A DNA stretch of 64,000 bases from Kaistella treverensis. Lineage in GTDB: Bacteria; Bacteroidota; Bacteroidia; Flavobacteriales; Weeksellaceae. Shown here one piece after another: positions 52,751 to 60,699 of this stretch; position 1 is the stretch's first letter, and the number at the start of each line of letters is the position of its first letter. The notes beneath the pieces were generated by a model, which was given only the letters and a program-made list of their open reading frames with translations, searched no databases and had not been told where the DNA came from. The translations under genes and the position numbers were made by a program. Where the stretch lies: positions 124,001 to 188,000 of the forward strand of contig NZ_FORQ01000002.1 in the NCBI RefSeq assembly GCF_900114045.1, in the 5' to 3' direction.

Positions 52751-54739
52751 CTAAAGACTGAAGTTTAAATTCAAATAAAAGTTTCGTCCGGGGCGCGGCA
52801 AATGGTTCCAGTCCGCGTAAGAAGTGTAATATCGGTTGAGTAAATTTTCAACACCGGCTTTCGCAAATAATTTGGTTTTACCAAAGCTGAAATTGTAGCC
52901 CGCGTTTAGATTTACAATAAAATACGCCGGAGTTTCGCTTTCACCATAATTTGCGGCAAAATTTCTGTGTTTTGAGTTTCCAGAAACTGAAGCTTCGGTA
53001 GAAAATTTGTTTTGAGCAAACCTCAGCGAACTCTGATAACTGAGCGGGCTCATAAACGGAAGATTTTGCCCGTCGCTGTCTTTTCCGCGCAGATATACGA
53101 TTTGCGAATTCCATCTTAAAAGTTCCAAAAGCTGAAAATCAGCGTTTAAACTGATATTAAAAACGTCCGCGCTTTCTAAAGCGGAATATTTTTTCAGACC
53201 GCGTGCACCAATTGTCATCGGAACCAAACCTTGCACAATATTTCCCACGATATAGTCGGAGATTTTGAAATAAGACGAAGCCAGTTTCAGTTTATAATTT
53301 TTCTGTTTTAAACCTAAAAAAGCGTTTGCTTCAAACGACGTTTCATTTTTTAAACCCGGACTTCCGATGTAGTCGAATTTTTCAAAACTGTTGAAAAGAT
53401 AAAACCCGTAACCTTCGGAAACAGACGGCGCGCGGTCGCCATAACCCAAGCCAAAACCAGCTTCAAAGCCATTTTTTTCGAAATTGTAATTTGCAGCTAA
53501 ACTTTTTAGAAAGCGGGTTTTTTCGGCATTCATTTCGGGATAAAAAATCTGCAGGCTGCTTAATCCAAAATCGCTTTCGACTTTGTTTTGATGCAAAGTT
53601 GCAGAAGCAGAAAATTTAACGTCAGAATGCTCATTTATTTGAATTTTATCTTCCAGAAAAACAGTATGTGCAAGCGTTCCGACTTCCGGCCAAGTCAGCA
53701 TAAACATCAGTTTTTCAGTTTTATCATTCGGATACATCGTCATTTCCGCGCGTGATTTATTGTAATATCCGGTACCGTTTAACAGAAAATTGTGCTGTTT
53801 AGCAGCGAATTTTAGTTGCGAATAATAACCAACGGTGGTGCTCCAGCCCGGCATATCCATGTGAATTTGCGTGTCGGGTCTTTTTGTATCGTCCATGCGG
53901 TGGGTGATAGTATTATAATAAATTTTAGTTTCCCAACTTTTCAGAAAATCGTTTTGCGGTAAAACCTGAAATTTCAACGAAGTGATGAGCGCTTCCGCAA
54001 GCGAAACATCCATCGGCAGTGCGGGATAACCAACATCGGTGGCTTTGTCATAAATTATTGAAGCTTCAAGAAGTTTATTCTCCGCTATTTTTGCGCCTGA
54101 AATGGCAGAAATATTCATTTTTTTAAACTGCGAGTATGGAATTTCCTGGTTATTTCCGGCTTTATAATTTTCAGCATCGCGCAACATAAAATTTACGTCG
54201 CTGTAAAATTGCGCGGTTTTATATTTCGCGCCGGCACCGAAAATTTTCTGAAGATTTACGCTTTCGAAACCGGTGTTCAGGTTAAAATTCCACTGCTCTT
54301 TTCCAAAAACTGATTTATTTCGCTTTAAATCAATAGAGCCGCCGATGGTGTTTCCGTGGCACGCGCCTCCTTGCCCGGAACTGATTTCAGCTTCCTGCAA
54401 ATTCGAAATTTCCACATAAGACGTGATCGGATCCATTTTGTCGGTACACGCACCGAAAATCCGCATTCCATCGATGGTTACCAAAGTTCTTTCTGTGGGC
54501 AAACCGTTAATCTGCGGTTCCCAGGCATAGGCGCCGCGCTTTATCATATCTACTTTCGCCGATTTCTGCAAATATTCATCAATAGAACCCAGAGGTTTAT
54601 TTTCTTTAGCGGAAAGTTTCGCAGTGCCAATAACAATTACTTCCTGAATGTGGTGAAGATTGCCGGAATCAAGCTGCAGCTGCGCATTTATATTTAAAGA
54701 AAAAAGGGCAAAACAGGGCAAAAAAATTAAATTTTTCAT
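52751..54739 (-). CDS. TonB-dependent receptor, OprC-like with CxxxM copper site
   Basis: A 662 aa outer-membrane receptor: signal peptide (to about residue 19), plug domain (about 30-150) and a 22-strand-type barrel ending in FYLNLNFSL with a terminal aromatic/hydrophobic pattern. The plug carries IFGACTDKMDP, i.e. Cys98-x3-Met102, the same arrangement as the copper-binding Cys/Met pair of Pseudomonas OprC (family TonB-dependent copper receptor). A nearby extra Cys127-His128 is also present. It probably imports copper across the outer membrane using TonB. Downstream of the Met-rich lipoprotein and small Cys protein genes. Confidence 0.9.
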   Translation of the reverse strand: MKNLIFLPCFALFSLNINAQLQLDSGNLHHIQEVIVIGTAKLSAKENKPLGSIDEYLQKSAKVDMIKRGAYAWEPQINGLPTERTLVTIDGMRIFGACTDKMDPITSYVEISNLQEAEISSGQGGACHGNTIGGSIDLKRNKSVFGKEQWNFNLNTGFESVNLQKIFGAGAKYKTAQFYSDVNFMLRDAENYKAGNNQEIPYSQFKKMNISAISGAKIAENKLLEASIIYDKATDVGYPALPMDVSLAEALITSLKFQVLPQNDFLKSWETKIYYNTITHRMDDTKRPDTQIHMDMPGWSTTVGYYSQLKFAAKQHNFLLNGTGYYNKSRAEMTMYPNDKTEKLMFMLTWPEVGTLAHTVFLEDKIQINEHSDVKFSASATLHQNKVESDFGLSSLQIFYPEMNAEKTRFLKSLAANYNFEKNGFEAGFGLGYGDRAPSVSEGYGFYLFNSFEKFDYIGSPGLKNETSFEANAFLGLKQKNYKLKLASSYFKISDYIVGNIVQGLVPMTIGARGLKKYSALESADVFNISLNADFQLLELLRWNSQIVYLRGKDSDGQNLPFMSPLSYQSSLRFAQNKFSTEASVSGNSKHRNFAANYGESETPAYFIVNLNAGYNFSFGKTKLFAKAGVENLLNRYYTSYADWNHLPRPGRNFYLNLNFSL

Positions 54740-54858
54740 AGGAAATGTCGTATAACTTTCCGCTGTAATTTTTGAAAAAAATGCTTCTAAAGCAGGGTAT
54801 AAATTCCCGCGATTTAATTCAACGAAAAGATTAGTTTTGAAAAAGTGTGTGCTAAATT

Positions 54859-55719
54859 TTAGAAATCAAGTTCAAAAAATAGAGAGCTCGCAGGATTAGC
54901 GTCTGTCACATCTTCACCTTTTAGCACTACTCCACGTTGATTCAGCAACTGTAAATTAATTTTCCAGTAACCGGTCATTGTTAAGGACATTTTTCCTTTG
55001 TAAAGTCCGCCGGCGGCTGATTGCGTTGCTGCGACATTGTTCGGTGAACTGTGATTTCCCATTCCCGGCATGCGCGGATCGAGTTTCACGCTGAGACCTT
55101 CTGCCACAGGATAACTCATCATGTCCTGCATTTTCCAGACACCGATTGTTACGTCATTTGTCGCCACTTTTGGTGAAATTGGCTCAACGTAAGCCACGAT
55201 ATATTTCACATTATCACTTCCAACAATTACATTCACTGTTTTTTTGATTGAAGCTGGAACAGACAAATTTCCAGTTGCAGAAAAATCTGCAGTTCCAATC
55301 GAATAGTCGATTTTTAAATTCCAGAATTCCATATTATTTTCCGGCATTTGAAAAACCATATAACCGCCATAAATTGTCGCGTCTTTCAATGTATTCTGCA
55401 ATTCAGATTTCGGACAAGAATGTGTCATATTCATCATGTTCATCAGCGGTGTCCATTTTACATTCGCCGGTGTTTCGTACTGATTAGTTGCTTTGTTTTT
55501 AAAGCGAAGTTTCAAATCATTATAGCCCAATTGCGTGGTTCCGGTTTTGGAATAGAGTTCTATAATATGTGTTTCGTTGGTGATTTCTTTGATTTTAAGA
55601 AAGCCGTTGAGCTCGGTGTTTGTGGTTGGAATTATTTCATCGGAATCTGAAGTCCGACACGAGATAACAAGGAAAGCCAATGCCAGAAAGGCAAAAATAT
55701 TTTTAAGGGAAAATTTCAT
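54859..55719 (-). CDS. Met-rich lipoprotein with FixH/YtkA-like C-terminal domain
   Basis: A 286 aa lipoprotein (Cys21). Soft-metal ligands cluster at LMNMMNMTHSC (92-102), KMQDMM (197-201) and DPRMPGMGNH (214-223). The C-terminal stretch (about 210-260) resembles the YtkA/FixH fold pattern: MPGMG, then LYKGKMSLTMTGYWKI. Placed between a small Cys/His/Met protein and an OprC-like receptor, it is likely a periplasm-facing copper-binding protein. The family assignment is from pattern only. A 7-of-8 -7 box (TATATTTA, 55731-55738) lies just upstream. Confidence 0.75.
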   Translation of the reverse strand: MKFSLKNIFAFLALAFLVISCRTSDSDEIIPTTNTELNGFLKIKEITNETHIIELYSKTGTTQLGYNDLKLRFKNKATNQYETPANVKWTPLMNMMNMTHSCPKSELQNTLKDATIYGGYMVFQMPENNMEFWNLKIDYSIGTADFSATGNLSVPASIKKTVNVIVGSDNVKYIVAYVEPISPKVATNDVTIGVWKMQDMMSYPVAEGLSVKLDPRMPGMGNHSSPNNVAATQSAAGGLYKGKMSLTMTGYWKINLQLLNQRGVVLKGEDVTDANPASSLFFELDF

Positions 55720-55753
55720 TTTGATAGTTTTAAATATAACATGAGGTAAGCCG

Positions 55754-55796
55754 TTTCTTTTTGATAAAAAGAAAATAGCTGCTTATTTAATAAGCA
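55754..55796. repeat. Two adjacent inverted repeats in the copper locus
   Basis: TTTCTTTTT/AAAAAGAAA (55754-55774, 3-base loop) and TGCTTATT/AATAAGCA (55780-55796, 1-base centre). They lie in the 98-base gap between the small Cys protein gene and the lipoprotein gene and could be operator or attenuator structures. Confidence 0.45.
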
Positions 55797-55817
55797 TTGA
55801 AAAAACGGATGTTGATG

Positions 55818-56180
55818 TTATATTTGCGGCGGATGCGGCAGAATTCCTGGAATGTATTCCGCTAAAAACTGGTCTTGATACGAAAATGTGGAAATTTCAG
55901 CATCGAAGCGCGCCTCTTTAATTATTGAAAAATTTGCCACTTTAGCCGGTAAAATATTGAACTCAAAAGAGTATTTCACCAAACTGAAAAAATTAGCCGT
56001 TTTTTCGCCATTTTTTTTCATTTGACATTTTCCGTGACAATCCATTTCCGGCTTGGTTTTATTGACGCAATAAATTTCATAAAAATCCCGGTTGATTTTA
56101 TAGTCCAGCATAAACAAACCATCGCCGAAACTTGCGCCGAAAATAATGATTGAAAGAAGTAAGCTTATTGCCGGTTTCAT
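55818..56180 (-). CDS. Small exported protein with Cys/His/Met cluster
   Basis: A 120 aa protein with an N-terminal signal or anchor helix (about 4-20) and a metal-ligand cluster: Cys38, Met46, Cys48-His49, Cys52, Met54 (CHGKCQM). The C-terminal half is unremarkable and ends YIPGILPHPP. First gene of the copper-receptor transcript with a -7 box at 56188-56195. Family not named; copper binding is inferred from ligands and neighbours. A segment (55928-55958) resembles the dispersed palindromic repeat. Confidence 0.7.
   Translation of the reverse strand: MKPAISLLLSIIIFGASFGDGLFMLDYKINRDFYEIYCVNKTKPEMDCHGKCQMKKNGEKTANFFSLVKYSFEFNILPAKVANFSIIKEARFDAEISTFSYQDQFLAEYIPGILPHPPQI
55928..55958. repeat. 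Palindromic-repeat-like segment inside the small Cys-protein gene
   Basis: Reads AAAAATTTGCCACTTTAGCC and continues GGTAAAATATT; on the minus strand it encodes ILPAKVANFS. Note that the similar meaB segment also encodes ANFS. Confidence 0.35.
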
Positions 56181-56187
56181 GATAGAG

Positions 56188-56195
56188 CAAATTTA
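56188..56195 (-). promoter_or_regulatory. -7 promoter box for the copper locus
   Basis: Minus-strand TAAATTTG, full match, ending 7 bases before the ATG at 56180, so the message would have almost no leader. Confidence 0.55.
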
Positions 56196-56313
56196 AGACT
56201 AAATGCTCTGAATTAAAAAATGACTTTCATCAGCACTCTTACTCCTAGTTTTGGTAACTGACCGAATTAACTCTGTAATATTTTTTATCTTTAACAATTG
56301 AAAAATAAAAAAA

Positions 56314-57840
56314 ATGGCAGATAAAGCGAAATTTATAGAAGATCTTTCCGCGCGCTACGCGCCCAAAGGCGAGTTTATCACCTTAGGCAAAGGAATGCTG
56401 GGCGGCGAAGTGGTTCCGGAGGTTAACGTTACTCTGCCGCTGAAAACCATAAACCGCCACGGTCTCATCGCGGGCGCCACCGGAACGGGAAAAACCAAAA
56501 CTGTACAGGTTTTCGCGGAACAACTTTCACACGCCGGAATTCCTTCTTTGGTTTTGGACATTAAAGGTGATTTTTCCGGAATTGCGGTTCCCGGAAACCA
56601 AAATGACATTATCAAAGAGCGTTACGCAAAAACACAATTACCGTATGAGCCACAAGCTTTTCCGGTGGAATTAATGACTATTTCGGGAGCGCCGGGCGTA
56701 AAACTGCGGGCAACCGTCACAGAATTTGGGCCGATTTTGCTTTCGAAAATTTTAGAATTGAATGATACGCAACAAAGCATCATTTCCATCGTTTTTAAAT
56801 ATTGTGATGACAAAGGCTTGCCCCTCGTTGATTTGGATGACCTGAAAAAAGTACTGCAATATGTGACCGATAATCCGCAGGGAAAAGCGGATTTAACTAA
56901 TAATTACGGTTCAATTTCTCCCGCCTCTTTGGGTGCAATTTTGCGTTCTATCGTAGCGATGGAACAGCAGGGAGCCACAACTTTTTTCGGTGAACCGAGT
57001 TTTGACATCCACGATTTAATTCAGCAAAAAAATGGCAAAGGAGTCGTGAATATTTTGAGGGTTGATAATATCCAGAGTAAACCGCAGTTATTTTCAACTT
57101 TCATGCTTTCGCTTTTTGCGGAAATTTATATGACTTTACCGGAAGAAGGCGATTCTGGAAAACCAAAACTGGTTTTATTCATCGATGAAGCGCATCTCAT
57201 TTTTAAAGAAGCTTCGAAAACGCTTTTAAGCCAAATTGAAACGATGGTGAAATTAATCCGTTCCAAAGGAGTCGGAATTTATTTCATCACCCAAATTCCG
57301 GGCGACGTTCCGGAAAACGTACTTTCGCAATTGGGTTTAAAAATTCAGCACGCACTGCGCGGTTTTACGGCAAAAGACAGAAAGGAAATTTCAAAAGCGG
57401 TAGAAAACTATCCGATTACGGAATTTTACGAATCAAAAGAACTCATTCAAAATCTCGGAATTGGAGAAGCGTTTATCACCGCTCTAGACGAAAAAGGTAT
57501 TCCGACGCCTTTGGTTCATACTTTTTTGATTTCGCCGGAATCAAGAATGGATATTTTAAATGCTGCTGAAATCGCGGATCTTACGAGTCGTTCGGCTTTG
57601 GTGGCGAAATACGAAAACGATCTGAACAAAGATTCTGCCTATGAAATGCTGTCCAGCAGAATGGAACAGGCAGTTAAAGAAGCACCGGCTACGGTAAAAA
57701 CAAAGCCCGTGAAAGAAGAACCGGGAGTTTTTGAAAGTGTGATGAAATCGCGTGCGGGACGTACTTTTACCACCACGCTGGCTCGTGAAGGCGCAAAATT
57801 TGTTTTAGGAATGTTCGGTTTAGGCGGAAGAAAAAGATAA
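56314..57840 (+). CDS. HerA-like ATPase (DUF853 family)
   Basis: P-loop ATPase of the HerA/FtsK superfamily, 508 aa: Walker A GATGTGKTKT, VLDIKGDFSGIA, Walker B LVLFIDEAHLIF, and ITQIPGDVPENVLSQLG with the sensor/arginine-finger region. The C-terminal third is a helical linker ending GLGGRKR. DUF853 proteins are helicase-like motors of uncertain role, perhaps DNA processing. It is followed by a nuclease gene 18 bases downstream. A 7-of-8 -7 box (TATCTTTA, 56286-56293) lies upstream. Confidence 0.9.
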   Translation: MADKAKFIEDLSARYAPKGEFITLGKGMLGGEVVPEVNVTLPLKTINRHGLIAGATGTGKTKTVQVFAEQLSHAGIPSLVLDIKGDFSGIAVPGNQNDIIKERYAKTQLPYEPQAFPVELMTISGAPGVKLRATVTEFGPILLSKILELNDTQQSIISIVFKYCDDKGLPLVDLDDLKKVLQYVTDNPQGKADLTNNYGSISPASLGAILRSIVAMEQQGATTFFGEPSFDIHDLIQQKNGKGVVNILRVDNIQSKPQLFSTFMLSLFAEIYMTLPEEGDSGKPKLVLFIDEAHLIFKEASKTLLSQIETMVKLIRSKGVGIYFITQIPGDVPENVLSQLGLKIQHALRGFTAKDRKEISKAVENYPITEFYESKELIQNLGIGEAFITALDEKGIPTPLVHTFLISPESRMDILNAAEIADLTSRSALVAKYENDLNKDSAYEMLSSRMEQAVKEAPATVKTKPVKEEPGVFESVMKSRAGRTFTTTLAREGAKFVLGMFGLGGRKR

Positions 57841-57858
57841 TTTAAGACAGAAAAAAAA

Positions 57859-59085
57859 TTGTATTCAGTAATCGATATAGAAAGTAACGGCGCAGGTTTC
57901 AGGCAGGAAAGCATTATTGAAATTGCAGTTTACAAATACGATGGTCATCAAATAGTTGATCAGTTTATTTCTTTGGTAAATCCCGATGGTCCGATTACAC
58001 CTTTCGTGCAGAAACTCACCAAAATTTCGCCAAAAATGGTGCTTACAGCGCCGAAATTTCATGAAATTGCGAAGCGCGTGGTAGAAATTACGCAGAACAC
58101 CACGTTGGTCGGTCATAATATTGAATTTGATTACCGAATGCTCAGACAGGAATTTCGCAGATTAGGTTACGAATTCAAAATCAATACTCTAGACACCATT
58201 CCGCTCGCTAAAAAACTGATTCCAACCGCGGAAAGTTATTCGCTCGGAAAACTTGTAAAATCGCTCGGAATTCCGCTCGTTGACCAGCACCGCGCTTCGG
58301 GCGACGCGCGCGCAACTTTGGAACTTTTCAAGCTTTTGATGATTAAAGATAAAGATTCGGAAATCATTCAGCAGCATCACGACGAGCTGAACGCGAAAAC
58401 TTATCCGAATAAAATCCGCGATTTAACGCAGGATTTGCCCGGCGAAAAAGGAATCCTTTATTTTCAGGATGAAAAAGGAAAAATTATTTTCAGCGATTTT
58501 GTAGATGATCTGAATAAATCTGCGAAAATAATTTTTAATGCAACTTCAAAAAAATGGCGTCCTATACAGGAAAAGACCGTGCAGGTTCATTATGAATTTA
58601 CCGGAAGCGATATTCTGGCGAAACTCATGATGCGCACGAAAGGTTTAAAAAAAACCGAGGCGCTGCCGTTCGGACTTTATCATAAAAACGGCCTATATTT
58701 CACCGATAAAATCACCAACCAACCGAATGTTGAACCATTTTTACAACTTAAATCTTTCACGCAAGGAAGCAAAGCCGTAAGTTTCATCAAAACAAAAGCA
58801 GAATTTTCAAATCCTGAAGAATTGAAAAATTTGCTTGAAATAGGGCGAAAAAATCCACTTTGGATTTCTGCGGGCCGCGTTTTGGGTGAAAAATCATTTT
58901 TGATTTTTGAAGAAGGAAAACTGGCAGCGTATGGTTTCTTCGAACTTTTCACCCAAATCGATTCTTTAGCAAAACTTTCAAGCAACAAAATTGCTATCGA
59001 TTTCAAGGTGGAAGATTTGGAAAATGATTTAAAATTGGGCCTTTTAAGGGGAGATTTTGAAATAATTCCGCTTCCGGAAAAATAA
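57859..59085 (+). CDS. DnaQ-like exonuclease fused to a degenerate GIY-YIG-like domain
   Basis: A 408 aa protein, TTG start at 57859. The N-terminal DEDDh exonuclease (about 1-165) has DIE (Asp6, Glu8), HNIEFD (Asp91), and HRASGDA (His144, Asp149). Residues about 193-265 align in pattern with the UvrC-type GIY-YIG domain usually fused here in Bacteroidota, but the catalytic GIY is GILY and the YVGKS is FSDFV, so cleavage by that domain is doubtful. The C-terminal part is unrecognised. Possibly a repair nuclease working with the HerA-like motor. Confidence 0.85.
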   Translation: MYSVIDIESNGAGFRQESIIEIAVYKYDGHQIVDQFISLVNPDGPITPFVQKLTKISPKMVLTAPKFHEIAKRVVEITQNTTLVGHNIEFDYRMLRQEFRRLGYEFKINTLDTIPLAKKLIPTAESYSLGKLVKSLGIPLVDQHRASGDARATLELFKLLMIKDKDSEIIQQHHDELNAKTYPNKIRDLTQDLPGEKGILYFQDEKGKIIFSDFVDDLNKSAKIIFNATSKKWRPIQEKTVQVHYEFTGSDILAKLMMRTKGLKKTEALPFGLYHKNGLYFTDKITNQPNVEPFLQLKSFTQGSKAVSFIKTKAEFSNPEELKNLLEIGRKNPLWISAGRVLGEKSFLIFEEGKLAAYGFFELFTQIDSLAKLSSNKIAIDFKVEDLENDLKLGLLRGDFEIIPLPEK

Positions 59086-59111
59086 ATCGTTCAGAATTAA
59101 ATTAAAAAATA

Positions 59112-59119
59112 TATTTTTG
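59112..59119 (+). promoter_or_regulatory. -7 promoter box of the lysA leader transcript
   Basis: TATTTTTG, full match, 23 bases before the small ORF at 59143. I see no other TAnnTTTG box between here and lysA. Confidence 0.5.
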
Positions 59120-59142
59120 TCAAAAATTTAGCAAAAATAAAA

Positions 59143-59220
59143 ATGTTGATTCTTAAATCTTCCAAACAGGTTAGCGCAAAGGGAAAGAAGTTTTTCTCTA
59201 AGCAAATTTTGGTGGATTAA
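59143..59220 (+). CDS. Candidate lysine-rich leader peptide of lysA
   Basis: A 25-residue ORF (ATG to TAA at 59218-59220) with six lysines, e.g. in SAKGKKFFSK. It follows a -7 box and precedes an intrinsic terminator (59249-59277) that lies 17 bases before lysA, the lysine biosynthesis gene. The layout matches a transcription-attenuation leader. I find no clear alternative antiterminator hairpin, so it could instead be an independent small protein or chance. Confidence 0.35.
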   Translation: MLILKSSKQVSAKGKKFFSKQILVD

Positions 59221-59248
59221 GAGCTCATGTTTTTTAACAATATTGTAA

Positions 59249-59277
59249 AGCAGACTCTTTTCGGGGTCTGCTTTTTT
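59249..59277 (+). terminator. Terminator/attenuator directly before lysA
   Basis: AGCAGAC (59249-59255) pairs with GTCTGCT (59266-59272), followed by TTTTT. lysA starts 17 bases later with no promoter box in between, so lysA transcription must pass this site. Confidence 0.75.
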
Positions 59278-59294
59278 AATTCAAAAATTAATTT

Positions 59295-60494
59295 ATGACT
59301 GATAAAATCTTACTGAAAATTGCGGAAGAATTCGGCACGCCGGTTTATGTTTACGATGCGGAAAGCATTAAAATGCAATACGAAAAGCTCACCTCGTCTT
59401 TTCATAAAAGCACGCGATTTTTTTATGCGGCGAAAGCGCTTACAAACATTAATATTTTAAAATATATTAAAAACCTCGGCGCAAATTTAGACTGTGTTTC
59501 CATTAACGAGGTAAAATTAGGATTAAAGGCCGGTTTTTCCAGCGACAAAATCCTCTTCACGCCGAACTGTGTTGATTTGAAGGAAATTGAAGAAGCCATG
59601 GCGCTGAAAGTTCACATCAACATCGATAATATTTCGATTCTGGAACAGTTTGGAAACAAGTTTGGCAATTCTTATCCGATTTTTGTCCGCATCAATCCGC
59701 ATATTTACGCGGGCGGCAATCACAAAATTTCTACCGGCCATATCGACTCAAAATTCGGAATTTCCATTCACCAATTGCGTCACATCGAACGCGTAATGAA
59801 ATCCACTAACCTTTTGGTAGAAGGACTTCACATGCATACTGGAAGCGAAATAAAAGATGCGGATGTTTTCTTACAAGGCCTCGAAATTATGTTTGAACTG
59901 GCGGAACATTTTCCGGATTTGAAATACGTCGACATGGGAAGCGGTTTCAAAGTTCCGTATCAGGACGGCGACCTGGAAACCGATGTGAAAGCTTTGGGCC
60001 GAAAAGTTGAAAAAGCTTTGACAGATTATCACAAAGAAACCGGCCGAAAATTTCAGCTTTGGTTTGAACCGGGAAAATATTTGGTGAGCACCAGCGGGCA
60101 TTTCGTGGTGAAATCAAACGTGATTAAACAAACTACAGCCACCGTTTTTGTGGGAATTAATTCCGGTTTTAACCATTTGATCCGTCCGATGTTTTACGAT
60201 TCTTACCACATCATCGAAAATCTTTCAAACCCGAAAGGCGCGGAACGAATTTACACCGTTGTGGGAAATATCTGTGAAACCGATACTTTCGCGTGGGACA
60301 GAAAATTGCATGAAGTTCGCGAAGGCGATATTTTGGTGTTTCGCAACGCGGGCGCGTATGGTTTTGAAATGAGCTCAAACTTCAATTCACGCCTAAAACC
60401 TGCGGAAGTAATGTATCTGGACGGAAAAGCACACCTTATTAGAAAACGTGAAGAATTCGATGATTTGCTGAAAAACCAGATTGAAGTTATTTAA
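59295..60494 (+). CDS. lysA: Diaminopimelate decarboxylase
   Basis: PLP-dependent fold III decarboxylase of 399 aa making lysine from meso-diaminopimelate. The PLP Lys is in YAAKALTNINILK, the glycine-rich loop in VDMGSGFKVPY, and the substrate region includes EPGKYLV and CETDTFAWD (conserved Cys). Catalyses the last step of lysine synthesis in the cytosol. Preceded by a putative attenuator; followed by a terminator. Confidence 0.97.
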   Translation: MTDKILLKIAEEFGTPVYVYDAESIKMQYEKLTSSFHKSTRFFYAAKALTNINILKYIKNLGANLDCVSINEVKLGLKAGFSSDKILFTPNCVDLKEIEEAMALKVHINIDNISILEQFGNKFGNSYPIFVRINPHIYAGGNHKISTGHIDSKFGISIHQLRHIERVMKSTNLLVEGLHMHTGSEIKDADVFLQGLEIMFELAEHFPDLKYVDMGSGFKVPYQDGDLETDVKALGRKVEKALTDYHKETGRKFQLWFEPGKYLVSTSGHFVVKSNVIKQTTATVFVGINSGFNHLIRPMFYDSYHIIENLSNPKGAERIYTVVGNICETDTFAWDRKLHEVREGDILVFRNAGAYGFEMSSNFNSRLKPAEVMYLDGKAHLIRKREEFDDLLKNQIEVI

Positions 60495-60560
60495 AAAAAT
60501 TCGGGGCAAAAACATGCTTTTTTTTAATTTTATTAAAGTGACGCGCCGTAATTGAAAATT

Positions 60561-60590
60561 AAAACTTTGCACTGCTGCAAAGTTTTTTTA
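60561..60590 (+). terminator. Terminator after lysA
   Basis: AACTTTGCA (60563-60571), loop CTGC, TGCAAAGTT (60576-60584), then TTTTTATATTT. Confidence 0.85.
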
Positions 60591-60614
60591 TATTTAAACC
60601 CAAAGCTAATTCAT

Positions 60615-60650
60615 AAAAATTTGCCGTTAAAAGGCGCAATTTTTTAATTT
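60615..60650. repeat. Dispersed palindromic repeat, copy 6
   Basis: Reads AAAAATTTGCCGTTAAAAGG and continues CGCAATTTTTTAATTTT. Clear copy, downstream of the lysA terminator and upstream of the TonB-domain gene. Confidence 0.65.
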
Positions 60651-60699
60651 TAAATTTAACAGCAAATACATTTTTCCTGTTCACTTAAATATATCGTCA

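Noticed and set aside
59141-59294. Lysine riboswitch (L-box) upstream of lysA
   Set aside because: The leader is only about 170 bases with one hairpin and no five-way-junction core; the short ORF and terminator fit better.
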